A stretch of 32,046 nucleotides of DNA, taken from a virus. The notes under the pieces are model-generated. The model made no database searches. It was not told where the DNA came from and saw nothing but the letters and a program-made list of their open reading frames with translations. The stretch is taken from the IMG/VR virus record IMGVR_UViG_3300032242_001320, positions 1 through 32,046 of that record, one strand, 5' to 3'. Of this stretch, positions 1 to 6,711 are shown piece after piece. The translations under genes and the position numbers were made by a program. Every line of letters begins with the position of its first letter. Within the stretch, counting starts at the first letter, position 1.

Positions 1-813
1 GGCTTGAACAGTTCCAGCAGCCTTACCTGATTGCCAACGGTAGTTAGCTATATCCATATAGCCTTTTCCTGAAGGACTAAAGGCTGAGCGCCTACCCTCA
101 TGAATAACATCAAATACGGCAGCTCCTTGTTCAACCGCTAACTTTAATGCGGCTTCTGCATTTCTACGAGCTGTATCATTAGTAGAATTGCCTAACTCAA
201 CTAATGCTTTAGAGTAACGGGCAACAATATCTCTTGTCATAGCAGTGTCGCGGGCTACAACTAAATCCCAAGCTTTATTAACGGGTGGCTTATGAATTTC
301 TGGTGTAACAATCCAATCGTCATTGGTAACTGAATAGGCTGCATAAGGCTTAATAGATTTAATATCTTGACTCACATTTACATAAAAAGTAAGTTCAAAG
401 GCATCTAAAAAGTTCTTAGTAAGTGGGTATAGGTCTTCTCTAAAGTTTTCATTAAATAGCGCAGCTATCTGTTTATCACTTAAGGCTTTATATTCTTGGT
501 TAGCTTGCCTAAACAGTAAATAATTAACGCTTATTAAACAGTCTAAATCAGCTGGTGTTCTTGCAGCTGTCCATTGATATGAAATGCCTGAGCCAGCTAA
601 ATACACATGTACATATGCCTCTGGGTTATAGTAATGTCTTTTTAGATGTTCAAATAAAATACGAAGAATTGCTGAACGTACAAAAGGTACAAGCTTTCCG
701 CTGCGAATTAAACGAGGGTCTAGGCCTGCCCCAGGTGAGCTGAAGTATGAGGTTTCAGATGGCTCTACAGATACAGGCTGAGCCTGTGAGACAAGTGCGG
801 CGTAGAAATCCAT
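1..813 (-). CDS. nucleotidyltransferase-like protein (partial, C-terminus outside window)
   Basis: An open frame runs from ATG at 813 to the window edge without a stop, giving 271 residues, so the C-terminus is missing. Residues 72-91 contain the segment LAGSGISYQW followed by DLDC (GSG at 74-76, Asp89 and Asp91). This matches the G-S...D-x-D core of the Pol-beta-like nucleotidyltransferase superfamily, which transfers NMP groups. The rest (for example HEGRRSAF near residue 240) is not recognised. It is the last visible gene of the leftward run of small genes and starts 7 bases after the stop of the preceding gene. The family call rests on one motif; the substrate is unknown. Confidence 0.6.
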   Translation of the reverse strand, partial: MDFYAALVSQAQPVSVEPSETSYFSSPGAGLDPRLIRSGKLVPFVRSAILRILFEHLKRHYYNPEAYVHVYLAGSGISYQWTAARTPADLDCLISVNYLLFRQANQEYKALSDKQIAALFNENFREDLYPLTKNFLDAFELTFYVNVSQDIKSIKPYAAYSVTNDDWIVTPEIHKPPVNKAWDLVVARDTAMTRDIVARYSKALVELGNSTNDTARRNAEAALKLAVEQGAAVFDVIHEGRRSAFSPSGKGYMDIANYRWQSGKAAGTVQA

Positions 814-820
814 TCAGCTA

Positions 821-1024
821 TTATAGTTCTTTTTCGCGCTGTTCCTTATAGATAATCTCATATGACGGGGCACTTTCTTTTACGGGCATGGTTGCCTTTG
901 TCATAAAACCACAACTTTGATGCGAGTTAATAAACTGGTTTGCCCATAGCATTGCTAACGTATCATTCTCATCTGAATCAACTGAAAATGAAGCTGTGCA
1001 ACTGCAGTTCATGTCGATGTACAT
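821..1024 (-). CDS. small hypothetical protein, 67 aa
   Basis: The ATG is at 1024, with GGGA 5-8 bases upstream as a weak ribosome binding site. The protein has Cys-x-Cys near residue 7 and an acidic patch (DSDENDT). The central WANQFINSHQSCGF looks like a short helix. I recognise no domain. It sits between two co-directional small genes and is followed 7 bases later by the nucleotidyltransferase-like gene, so it is probably co-transcribed with it. A TAGTCT hexamer 16 bases before the ATG could be a -10 box. Confidence 0.6.
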   Translation of the reverse strand: MYIDMNCSCTASFSVDSDENDTLAMLWANQFINSHQSCGFMTKATMPVKESAPSYEIIYKEQREKEL

Positions 1025-1051
1025 GAGGGTCCCGTTTCCTAGACTATGTAC

Positions 1052-1318
1052 TTACAGTATACCTTTACTCTCTAGGGCTTGGCGGATTGAACTTGAGGCC
1101 TTTTCTGAGTCACTTTGAGCTAATTTAGATAGTTTAGCTGTAACGGCCTCTGCAATAGCATCTCTTTGTATTGCCTCAACTATTTCAGAACACCCAGTTT
1201 TAATCTCTTGTCTAGTAGCTTGTCGATTTATCTCTAAATCTACTGGGATGCTATTTAATGCTGAGTAGGTTCCATCGCTCTTAAGTACTATTAAGATGGC
1301 GGCTTCTACCTTAGGCAT
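1052..1318 (-). CDS. hypothetical protein, 88 aa
   Basis: The ATG at 1318 shares one base with the stop of the upstream gene (TAATG), so translational coupling is likely. The N-terminus (AAILIVLKSDGTYSAL) looks like two beta strands. The remainder is predicted by eye to be helical and amphipathic (EIVEAIQRDAIAEAVTAKL). There is no signal peptide or membrane segment. The function is not recognised; it may bind a partner through its helical half. Confidence 0.65.
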   Translation of the reverse strand: MPKVEAAILIVLKSDGTYSALNSIPVDLEINRQATRQEIKTGCSEIVEAIQRDAIAEAVTAKLSKLAQSDSEKASSSIRQALESKGIL

Positions 1319-1872
1319 TAGTTATACAAACCTCGTTCTTCATAAGCGCGCTTCTGGTTGTACATTTTAACTGGGCAAAAATCACAAAGGTAAACTTTAA
1401 TCTTAGATGCCGCTAAACCAGCGTCCTTGCGTTCTTTTTCAGTACCAGCTTTAAGTTGTTTACGGTCGCTCTTATAGTCTGGGCATTGACCTTTAGGGCT
1501 ATTATGAACCTTCCAACAAGACATAGCATCTGTAGAGTATGTCTCTTTAAGGTCATAAAAACCTGTACCAAACACATCAAGACCTGTAGAACCGCCACCA
1601 AGAATCTGCTCTTTAATTTGGGCAAGGATACTTTCTTTTAACTTAGGGTTGCCCATCCATGCAACAGTTAAGCAATCTGTAAGAACACCAAAGTGGCCTT
1701 GACGCTCGCACTCACCAATCGCACCTGGAAGCCAAGGATTATCTGTTTGGTCATACTTACCCTCACCCAAAGATTTACCGCCCTTGTAATAAGGGACCTC
1801 TTGGATGGTTTTACACTGCTTGCATATAAGAAGGTTTATTCGGTCTGGCTCTAACTCATCAATTGAAGACAT
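1318..1872 (-). CDS. cysteine-rich hypothetical protein, 184 aa (possible metal-binding)
   Basis: The protein has CKQC at residues 17-20, several single cysteines in the middle, and CDFC near residue 163. Together these suggest a split zinc-ribbon or other metal site; the ligand set is inference. I recognise no enzyme motif. There is no Shine-Dalgarno sequence. Instead a -10-like TAGGCT lies exactly six bases before the ATG, so the mRNA may be leaderless and this may be the first gene of the last visible operon (1872 to 1). Confidence 0.65.
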   Translation of the reverse strand: MSSIDELEPDRINLLICKQCKTIQEVPYYKGGKSLGEGKYDQTDNPWLPGAIGECERQGHFGVLTDCLTVAWMGNPKLKESILAQIKEQILGGGSTGLDVFGTGFYDLKETYSTDAMSCWKVHNSPKGQCPDYKSDRKQLKAGTEKERKDAGLAASKIKVYLCDFCPVKMYNQKRAYEERGLYN

Positions 1873-1891
1873 GGCGTAAGCCTACCACAAA
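1873..1891 (-). promoter_or_regulatory. putative leaderless promoter, TGTGGTAGGCT motif
   Basis: Reading the minus strand, TTTGTGGTAGGCTTACGCC directly precedes the ATG at 1872. TAGGCT (1879-1884) fits an actinobacterial TANNNT -10 box, and transcription would start at or next to the A of ATG. The same TGTGGTAG core recurs at 6245-6256 and 23868-23879. No clear -35 element is visible. Confidence 0.45.
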
Positions 1892-1893
1892 TG

Positions 1894-2304
1894 TTAAAGC
1901 TTACCCTCTTTTTTAGCAGCTTCTAGCTTTTGTTGCGCTTTTTGTAGGTTGCTAACTTTTTTAACTGGGGCTACTGCTTTAGCAGCGGACTTCTTCTCTA
2001 GTTTTTTCTTAGGCACATCTGGAATTGTGACTTTGCCTCCAGCATGAACCAATGCCCCTTTATCGCTAACAAGGGCCTTTATATGCTCTGGGTTATTTTT
2101 ATCTAATTTAATTTCTTTTCTAGGGCGGCTATCTACAGAACCTGTACGTTGGACTATGGCTCTTCCACTCGGCATAACTGTTCCGCCAGTAACCTGACCT
2201 CTATTTGGAAAAGGGTCATCTACAGAACGAAACTGTTTAGACTGTGGGGCTTTAGGCTCTACAGTTCCGCCAAAGCGTTCAATGAGCGACTTACGCTCAG
2301 CCAT
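1894..2304 (-). CDS. lysine-rich hypothetical protein, 136 aa
   Basis: The N-terminus is MAERKSLIERFGG. The C-terminal half is strongly basic, with KKKLEKKSAAKA near residue 100 followed by a predicted helix rich in Lys, Gln and Ala (NLQKAQQKLEAAKKEG). It is low-complexity and probably partly disordered, consistent with binding nucleic acid or acting as an accessory virion protein; both are guesses. The ATG at 2304 overlaps the end of the upstream gene by 8 bases. Confidence 0.6.
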   Translation of the reverse strand: MAERKSLIERFGGTVEPKAPQSKQFRSVDDPFPNRGQVTGGTVMPSGRAIVQRTGSVDSRPRKEIKLDKNNPEHIKALVSDKGALVHAGGKVTIPDVPKKKLEKKSAAKAVAPVKKVSNLQKAQQKLEAAKKEGKL

Positions 2305-2551
2305 TTGTACGAATCTTAATTACAGGGGTTTTTCCAGCTTCTTTAGCTTTTCTATTACGTACAGCAAGGCTGCTGTCTTCACGTGCTGCAAGACCTTTAC
2401 GGTTGCTGTCTGATTGACCCATCACGTCTAGCTTTACGCCTTTTTTATCTGCGTACTCTTCTGGCTCATATCCATACTCATCATAGGCGTGAGCGGTATC
2501 TTTAATAACTTTTACATGACTTTTTGGAAATTGAGTTTCGTTAGTATTCAT
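2297..2551 (-). CDS. small hypothetical protein, 84 aa
   Basis: This is a charged, soluble-looking protein with a tyrosine- and acid-rich stretch (YDEYGYEPEEYADKKG, residues 24-39) and a basic C-terminal half. No domain is recognised. The start at 2551 overlaps the upstream stop by one base (TAATG), and its stop lies inside the next gene. It is part of the polycistron of small unknown proteins. Confidence 0.6.
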   Translation of the reverse strand: MNTNETQFPKSHVKVIKDTAHAYDEYGYEPEEYADKKGVKLDVMGQSDSNRKGLAAREDSSLAVRNRKAKEAGKTPVIKIRTNG

Positions 2552-2829
2552 TATTTTTCATCCAATGCGTGTTTGTCGTAGTCGCCTTCTGGAAAAGAAT
2601 TATTATCATACTTTTTACCACGTACTGAATCTTGTGGCCCAAACTTCTTATGGTAATTTTCAGATATTACATTTACATGTGTTTCTGGTGTTAAACGGCC
2701 AAACTCTGGACCTGCAAATAGACGTTCAGTATTAAGTGGTTCACGCTTAGATGCGCGGCCTAGTGCACCCATCATTTCAGAGTGACTTCCTACTGTACGT
2801 TTAATATCTCTTGCACGGTCTTTAGCCAT
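2551..2829 (-). CDS. small hypothetical protein, 92 aa
   Basis: The N-terminus is basic (MAKDRARDIKRTVG) and the tail is acidic (FPEGDYDKHALDEK). I see no cysteines, membrane segment or known motif. The start and the upstream stop overlap as TAATG at 2829, and the downstream junction at 2551 is also TAATG, so translation appears coupled along this run. Confidence 0.6.
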   Translation of the reverse strand: MAKDRARDIKRTVGSHSEMMGALGRASKREPLNTERLFAGPEFGRLTPETHVNVISENYHKKFGPQDSVRGKKYDNNSFPEGDYDKHALDEK

Positions 2830-3005
2830 TAGTTACCCCAATTTTTTGAACGCATATTAGGCGTTGTTACAGATTTAAGATGGGAAGCTGCGGAATTAAA
2901 TTTTTCAGTTGAATTTTCTCCAGGCAGTCTTTCTACACGCGTCATAGCTTTTAGCACATTGCTATGTGCTTTTGCATATTTTTGCTGTTTAGCCATCTTT
3001 CCCAT
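2829..3005 (-). CDS. small basic hypothetical protein, 58 aa
   Basis: The frame runs from ATG at 3005 to TAA at 2829-2831 and encodes 58 residues beginning MGKMAKQQKYAKAHSNVLKA. An internal ATG at 2996 (MAKQQKY) is an alternative start. The gene exactly fills the space between its neighbours: the upstream stop ends two bases before the start, and the 3' junction is TAATG. That geometry, shared along this run, is the main support. The composition is basic, and the function is unknown. Confidence 0.6.
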   Translation of the reverse strand: MGKMAKQQKYAKAHSNVLKAMTRVERLPGENSTEKFNSAASHLKSVTTPNMRSKNWGN

Positions 3006-3007
3006 AA

Positions 3008-3217
3008 TTAGTTACCTGCTGGGTTTACCTTTGATGGCTCTTCAGAGTTAATGAAGCCATAATTCATATAAGGATGTAGGTCAGCGCGATTTTGCGCAAC
3101 TAACTCATCGCCCATGCCTGCAGCAACAGATGTATTAGGACGGCGCTTACGATACTTACCGTCTGTTGCGCCCTCTTTTAGTGATTCATTTTCTGAACGG
3201 AATTTATTTACTGTCAT
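3008..3217 (-). CDS. small hypothetical protein, 69 aa
   Basis: This is a hydrophilic protein whose central basic patch is KYRKRRPN (residues 21-28). No domain is recognised. The start at 3217 overlaps the upstream stop by four bases (ATGA). The lack of hydrophobic core segments suggests a mostly disordered protein. Confidence 0.55.
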   Translation of the reverse strand: MTVNKFRSENESLKEGATDGKYRKRRPNTSVAAGMGDELVAQNRADLHPYMNYGFINSEEPSKVNPAGN

Positions 3218-3450
3218 TTAACCATACCCCTTTTGAGTAGATTGTGCTGCTGCTTTCTTTTACAGGATGAGCAAGTGTCCTGACTAAACATAGATTGTAC
3301 TGGGTCTATGATGGTTCCGCATGAAGTACAGCTGTTTTCGCCATTATAAACAGTACGGTTTAATTCTCTTTGTGTGCTTAGCGCGACGTCTTCTGCGCCA
3401 GCCATGCCTTCACCCGTTGAATCAGTAAATAGCCCTGGGTCGTTGCGCAT
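3214..3450 (-). CDS. zinc-ribbon protein, 78 aa
   Basis: Two Cys-x-x-Cys knuckles are visible: CTSC near residue 41 and CSSC near residue 60, about 16 residues apart. A basic tail (KRKQQHNLLKRG) follows. This is the zinc-ribbon arrangement seen in small DksA/TraR-like or generic nucleic-acid-binding ribbons. The long helical hairpin of DksA is absent, so only a generic zinc-ribbon call is justified. The start at 3450 overlaps the upstream stop by one base. Confidence 0.65.
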   Translation of the reverse strand: MRNDPGLFTDSTGEGMAGAEDVALSTQRELNRTVYNGENSCTSCGTIIDPVQSMFSQDTCSSCKRKQQHNLLKRGMVK

Positions 3451-3596
3451 TATTTACCCTCATCCATTTCAGCACGAGCATTTAGGTCTTCAGCACCATT
3501 TTCTGAAGATTCATATTCTTTATAGAAGGATTCCATTTTTTTAGCAAAGTTTGAGACACCTTTGCCATCATTAAAATCGGCGTTATTGCGTCCCAT
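3450..3596 (-). CDS. small acidic hypothetical protein, 48 aa
   Basis: The frame runs from ATG at 3596 to TAA at 3450-3452 and encodes 48 residues, beginning MGRNNADFND and ending with an acidic helix-like stretch (AEDLNARAEMDEGK). It exactly bridges its neighbours with a TAATG overlap at both ends, which is the strongest sign that it is real. No function is recognised. Confidence 0.6.
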   Translation of the reverse strand: MGRNNADFNDGKGVSNFAKKMESFYKEYESSENGAEDLNARAEMDEGK

Positions 3597-3973
3597 TAAA
3601 TGGACCCTCCTAATGAGTTAGTGCTAGTCGATTCCTGCGTATTAGGGGTCTGGCTGAAGTCAGACTCTACACGCTGGCTTGTTGCAGCTCTGTTTGGTAA
3701 CTCTACTATATCTTCAATGCCAATTTCTTGGTCGGTGTATCCATAGCGAGCAGGGAATAATTTTATCTGTGGCATAGGTGGTCGTACAAATTCACGAATC
3801 TCATCCGCGCTCATGCTCCAAGCTGCAGTAGATTGGCTGATTAGGCGCTCTTTGTTGCTTTGGAAAGGTCCAATGTACTCTTGTGGAGGGTAAGCGGCTT
3901 CAGTAGGTGCAACCCATGGACGACGATTGTAAACGCCATCTGCAAATCGGCCTCCGCTAGTTGCCTCAGCCAT
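3596..3973 (-). CDS. hypothetical protein, 125 aa
   Basis: The N-terminal third is rich in aromatic residues and proline (GVYNRRPWVAPTEAAYPPQEYIG). The C-terminus is a Ser/Thr/Gln-rich tail typical of disordered phage linkers. There are no Cys residues and no membrane segment. The start at 3973 is one base from the stop of the gene that uses the proposed frameshift, so the two proteins are made from the same message. Confidence 0.6.
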   Translation of the reverse strand: MAEATSGGRFADGVYNRRPWVAPTEAAYPPQEYIGPFQSNKERLISQSTAAWSMSADEIREFVRPPMPQIKLFPARYGYTDQEIGIEDIVELPNRAATSQRVESDFSQTPNTQESTSTNSLGGSI

Positions 3974-4505
3974 TTACTTCCAACCTGGACGCATACGAGC
4001 CATTTGGTCTACGCGCCTCTTGTCTAGTGACATTGGGGATGTGCTGCGCATGTTAGCTTTACCATCATTTGGTAGATGTGGCGCAGGCATAGCCATTGCG
4101 TCTTCTACATTGCGCTTACTGCGGTAAACGTTTCCATCTTTAACAGCTTTCATTTGGCGCGCAATACCGCGCATGTTATCCAAACCTTCTGGATAATAAT
4201 AATCTTGTACATCAATGCGCTCACCACGGTGAATACCACGTTGATATGAACGCTGACCAATACGTACTTTTAATCCATTTAATACACGGTCTGATGAGGA
4301 TGAATCGCGCCCTTTATCATCACGGCGTGAACGAATAGTTCCTAGGTAGCCGTCAGGGATACTCCGCTTGAGGGGTGCGACCCACTCCAATGCGGAGAAA
4401 ATCCAGTTCACTTCTCGCTACGGGCTGTCCTCCGCCACCATATACGGTGTTAGTACCGTACATGCTACCAGCGCCCAAATTTTGTATATTTTGGTGGTTA
4501 TTCAT
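3974..4505 (-). CDS. hypothetical protein, 176 aa, proposed product of a +1 translational frameshift
   Basis: Frame 0 begins at ATG 4505 (MNNHQNIQNLGAGSMYG) and stops at TGA 4353-4355 after 50 residues ending AEYP. Shifting +1 at CCC-TGA continues as DGYLGTIRSRRDD down to TAA at 3974, adding 126 residues. The joined junction, AEYP-DGYLGT, reads as a smooth protein. The downstream frame by itself opens only at a GTG (4411), whose first 19 residues are an overlap of the real N-terminal frame. The downstream part is basic and contains IDVQDYYYPEGLDN. No domain is recognised. The start overlaps the HNH gene end by 8 bases. A one-base sequencing error is the alternative explanation. Confidence 0.65.
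4353..4367 (-). promoter_or_regulatory. candidate prfB-like +1 frameshift signal (GCG GAG TAT CCC TGA C)
   Basis: On the minus strand, frame 0 reads GCG GAG TAT CCC TGA, and the next base is C. In prfB the site is AGG GGG TAT CTT TGA C. The layout matches: an internal Shine-Dalgarno-like GGAG, one TAT codon, a slippery codon, then UGA in the poor UGA-C context. A proline tRNA on CCC can re-pair with CCU after moving one base. Confidence 0.6.
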
Positions 4506-4902
4506 TTATACCCACCAGCTCTCTTCTATTAGATGTTCTTATAGCATGGCAATTTGCGCAAACTACATCACACTTAGCAATTTCAGCCCATAATACATCT
4601 CGGCTACGATTGCCAATTTCCTCACCTATATTAAACAGCTTTTCTGATGAATTTACATGGTCAAACTCTAATGCTGCTGGATGTTTATTAAACCCACAGT
4701 CCGCGCAACCTTTTTTAAGTTGATAGTCATGAATTTCTTTTGTTTTACGTTCAACATTTGGTCTTGTATATTTAACGTATAAACAGCGATTACATTGAGC
4801 CTGCCTAGTGCCAGACTGTCTCCCTTTAGACCAACGTAATTTAAAACTAGTTTCTGGCAAAGTTAAATTACAAGAAGTGCAAACTTTAATTTGAGTATCC
4901 AT
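4498..4902 (-). CDS. HNH endonuclease with two zinc-binding Cys clusters
   Basis: N-terminal knuckles CTSC (residues 8-11) and CNRC (37-40) precede an HNH core: CADC at 66-69, FDHV at 80-83 with His82 as the expected general base, and CANCH at 115-119 followed by RT. The core resembles Cys4-type HNH nucleases of phages, which nick or cut DNA with one metal ion. It could be a free-standing homing-type endonuclease or a packaging/recombination nuclease. Its tail overlaps the start of the frameshifted gene. A -10-like TATACT four bases before the ATG suggests a leaderless start of a new transcript. Confidence 0.85.
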   Translation of the reverse strand: MDTQIKVCTSCNLTLPETSFKLRWSKGRQSGTRQAQCNRCLYVKYTRPNVERKTKEIHDYQLKKGCADCGFNKHPAALEFDHVNSSEKLFNIGEEIGNRSRDVLWAEIAKCDVVCANCHAIRTSNRRELVGINE

Positions 4903-4912
4903 TGTAAGTATA
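4903..4912 (-). promoter_or_regulatory. putative leaderless promoter for the HNH gene
   Basis: TATACT (4907-4912 on the minus strand) followed by TACA lies directly before the ATG at 4902. No ribosome binding site is present. The spacing is two bases shorter than at the other leaderless candidates, so this is weaker. Confidence 0.35.
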
Positions 4913-4936
4913 GGATACCAAAATATATAGGACTAT

Positions 4937-4952
4937 GGGAGGTTTACCTCCC
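4937..4952 (-). terminator. possible weak terminator or attenuator hairpin
   Basis: GGGAGG and CCTCCC form a 6-bp, all-G/C-rich stem with a 4-base loop. On the minus strand it lies 18 bases past the metallophosphoesterase stop. Downstream is AT-rich (TATATATTTT) but lacks an immediate T run, so termination may be partial. Confidence 0.4.
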
Positions 4953-4969
4953 CATGTACGCCTATTTAA

Positions 4970-5986
4970 TTACAGACTGGACTTAAACTCTTTACCCTCG
5001 TAAACAGCCCATTTATCCATGATATGAATAGGTTGCAAGGTGAAATGACCATCGTCATGTACCCAACCAATCATGATTCCCTGTTGCCAATCTTCCCAAT
5101 GCTTAACAGGGCGCCCGTTATCATTAAGACCAGAACCATAAGATGGAACAGCTCCGTCTACACGGCATAGGCATCCAGGACTAGCGGAAACAGACCTGAT
5201 AGGACCATCACCATTAGCAACGGTTTTATATTGTAGTTCTTGTCTGTGTGCGTGCCCAAATACTGTTGATACATGAGGGTTCTTATTTACATATGCGCTG
5301 GCGGTAGAACCATTGCTACGTACGGTAGTTCCGTGGATAGCGCGAAGGTGTGGGGTAATCCAATACTCACCAGCAGGATAGGCGCCTACGTAATTAACGC
5401 CAAGTTCATCAAGGCGCAATAAATACTGGACAGACATTACTGGCCACTCATCGGGTGTTGAGTTAGCGCGCTTAATACCTTTTGATGCCATCGCGTTCAT
5501 AACAACATACTTCTGCATACGGCAATCATGGTTACCCTCTAATAAAGTAATTTTTGCAGTGGGGCATGTGGCACGTTGCTTAGCCAATAGTGCGTGACCA
5601 TAGTCAAGGGCTGGTTGGACTGTATGCGCAAACATTTCTTCCTGTGCATACTTACCCATTGTTGGAAGGTCTAGGTAGTCACCTAGGTGAACAATCTCAT
5701 CTACGCCATAACGCTTTTCTAAATAGGCAAGAAGCTGGAAGTGAACATCGATAGCAGCCTCATCATGAAATGGGTCCAGCGTCCCGTCTTCATATTTACG
5801 GTACCCAATCTGTGGGTCTGGAACAAATACAAATAACTTAAATCCGCCTTTGCTTGCTTGGCGCTCTTTATATTCTGCTGGCTTTATAACAGTCGGCTTT
5901 GCTTGTTGAATTGGTGGCCAAGCCCAATCAACATTAGGAACATCTTTTGCTGCGTTATTTAAAACATCTAAAAAATCTATCGGCAT
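4970..5986 (-). CDS. calcineurin-like metallophosphoesterase
   Basis: The family's metal-binding motifs appear in order in 338 residues: D-P-Q at 57-59 (a phage variant of the usual D-x-H), GDYLD at 102-106, GNHD at 151-154, a His at about 219 (HGTT) and GHAH at 244-247. These form a two-metal phosphoesterase centre. Members hydrolyse phosphomonoesters or phosphodiesters, some of them DNA nucleases; the substrate here is unknown. An N-terminal extension of about 50 residues precedes the catalytic fold. Its start overlaps the preceding small gene by 10 bases, and a hairpin follows its stop. Confidence 0.88.
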   Translation of the reverse strand: MPIDFLDVLNNAAKDVPNVDWAWPPIQQAKPTVIKPAEYKERQASKGGFKLFVFVPDPQIGYRKYEDGTLDPFHDEAAIDVHFQLLAYLEKRYGVDEIVHLGDYLDLPTMGKYAQEEMFAHTVQPALDYGHALLAKQRATCPTAKITLLEGNHDCRMQKYVVMNAMASKGIKRANSTPDEWPVMSVQYLLRLDELGVNYVGAYPAGEYWITPHLRAIHGTTVRSNGSTASAYVNKNPHVSTVFGHAHRQELQYKTVANGDGPIRSVSASPGCLCRVDGAVPSYGSGLNDNGRPVKHWEDWQQGIMIGWVHDDGHFTLQPIHIMDKWAVYEGKEFKSSL

Positions 5987-6207
5987 GTGCAGTAACCTCT
6001 CATATGGGACCGAAAGGCTGTTAGCCTAAAAGGTAGTTTTGTATCGGTATTTAAATCTTTAAACAGTTTTCCAACATTGATGTTGGCATTGTTTTCTTTT
6101 AATTTTGCAAGGGCCTCTTGCTCTTTAGGGTTTAAATTTTGTTCCCATTTACCTACAACGCAGGCCTCTTTAGGCTGAGTTAGATACTGCTCTAATACTT
6201 CAATCAT
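5977..6207 (-). CDS. small probable DNA-binding protein, 76 aa
   Basis: The layout is helical, with a conserved-looking end (LPFRLTAFRSHMRGYCTC) preceded by LNPKEQEALAKLKENN. This resembles small helix-turn-helix proteins of actinophages in which a short helix pair ends in an R-x-H-x-x-G-x-C-x-C tail; the resemblance is from memory and unverified. The start at 6207 has GGGAGAAG as a good ribosome binding site. It overlaps the metallophosphoesterase start by 10 bases, so the two are coupled. It is the first gene after the strong terminator at 6275-6304. Confidence 0.65.
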   Translation of the reverse strand: MIEVLEQYLTQPKEACVVGKWEQNLNPKEQEALAKLKENNANINVGKLFKDLNTDTKLPFRLTAFRSHMRGYCTCR

Positions 6208-6258
6208 GTCTTCTCCCTGTTGTCATCGTGACGCAACGGGTGAAAGACTACCACACAA
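6208..6258 (-). promoter_or_regulatory. putative promoter with TGTGGTAGTCT motif plus ribosome binding site
   Basis: Downstream of the terminator, the minus strand reads TTTGTGTGGTAGTCTTTCAC. TAGTCT (6245-6250) is a -10-like hexamer with TGTGG in front. This gives a leader of about 30 bases that ends with GGGAGAAG before the ATG at 6207. The same core occurs before 1872 and 23842. Confidence 0.45.
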
Positions 6259-6274
6259 ATTAGGACAAAGCATT

Positions 6275-6304
6275 AAAAAACCCCCGCTGTGAGGGCGGGG
6301 GTTT
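6275..6304 (-). terminator. strong intrinsic terminator
   Basis: On the minus strand, ACCCCCGC, a 7-base loop, GCGGGGG and TTTTTT form a 7-bp GC stem flanked by A and T runs. It lies 15 bases beyond the stop of the gene at 6319-6651, in the direction of transcription. The A run on the other side gives some bidirectional potential, but no plus-strand genes exist to use it. Confidence 0.9.
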
Positions 6305-6318
6305 AGTGGCTTACTTTT

Positions 6319-6651
6319 TTATTCAGCCATGCCTGACTTAAAGCTTGGAGCCTGTGACTTCATAGCTGAAGGAAGGATTCTTCCGTTAGCTTGAGTTGCA
6401 CCAGCTTCTGGAGCTGTGCTCTTCTGAAACTTAACTCGTACACCGTAACGTGCGCCAGCGTGTCCTGCATCTGGGCTTGTTACATGCTTACGTGATGGCT
6501 TAGCCATCTTGGTTGGGTCGCCAGCTTGAGCACCTTTCTTTTTCATCAACTTAGTGTTGGCTGAAGGTGCGGCTGAAGCGTTATCGAACTTTACACTCTT
6601 GACGCTTGCATCAGCAGGCGCAATGTGCTTATTGCTCTTGGCTTTTTCCAT
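6319..6651 (-). CDS. basic low-complexity hypothetical protein, 110 aa
   Basis: This Ala-, Ser- and Lys-rich protein has no cysteine, membrane segment or known motif. SRKHVTSPDAGHAGARYGVRVKF near the centre may be a beta-rich core. The start at 6651 has AAAGG as ribosome binding site, within a 12-base palindrome (CCTTTGCAAAGG, 6659-6670). Sixty non-coding bases upstream contain a poor TACATT -10 candidate. The strong terminator directly after it suggests it is transcribed to a high level or insulated from the genes beyond. Nucleic-acid binding is possible from charge alone. Confidence 0.65.
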   Translation of the reverse strand: MEKAKSNKHIAPADASVKSVKFDNASAAPSANTKLMKKKGAQAGDPTKMAKPSRKHVTSPDAGHAGARYGVRVKFQKSTAPEAGATQANGRILPSAMKSQAPSFKSGMAE

Positions 6652-6711
6652 TAGTTTTCCTTTGCAAAGGGGGTTAAATAAATGTACGGTACTTACTAAA
6701 TAAATACAGGC

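Noticed and set aside
3974-4411. A 145-residue frame starting at GTG 4411 as a separate gene
   Set aside because: The first 19 residues are an out-of-frame reading of the upstream 50-residue frame, there is no ribosome binding site, and sense only begins at the DGYLG junction. A shifted product is better supported.
6659-6670. CCTTTGCAAAGG palindrome as an operator
   Set aside because: It includes the AAAGG ribosome binding site, and a 12-base palindrome occurring once is weak evidence of a protein site.
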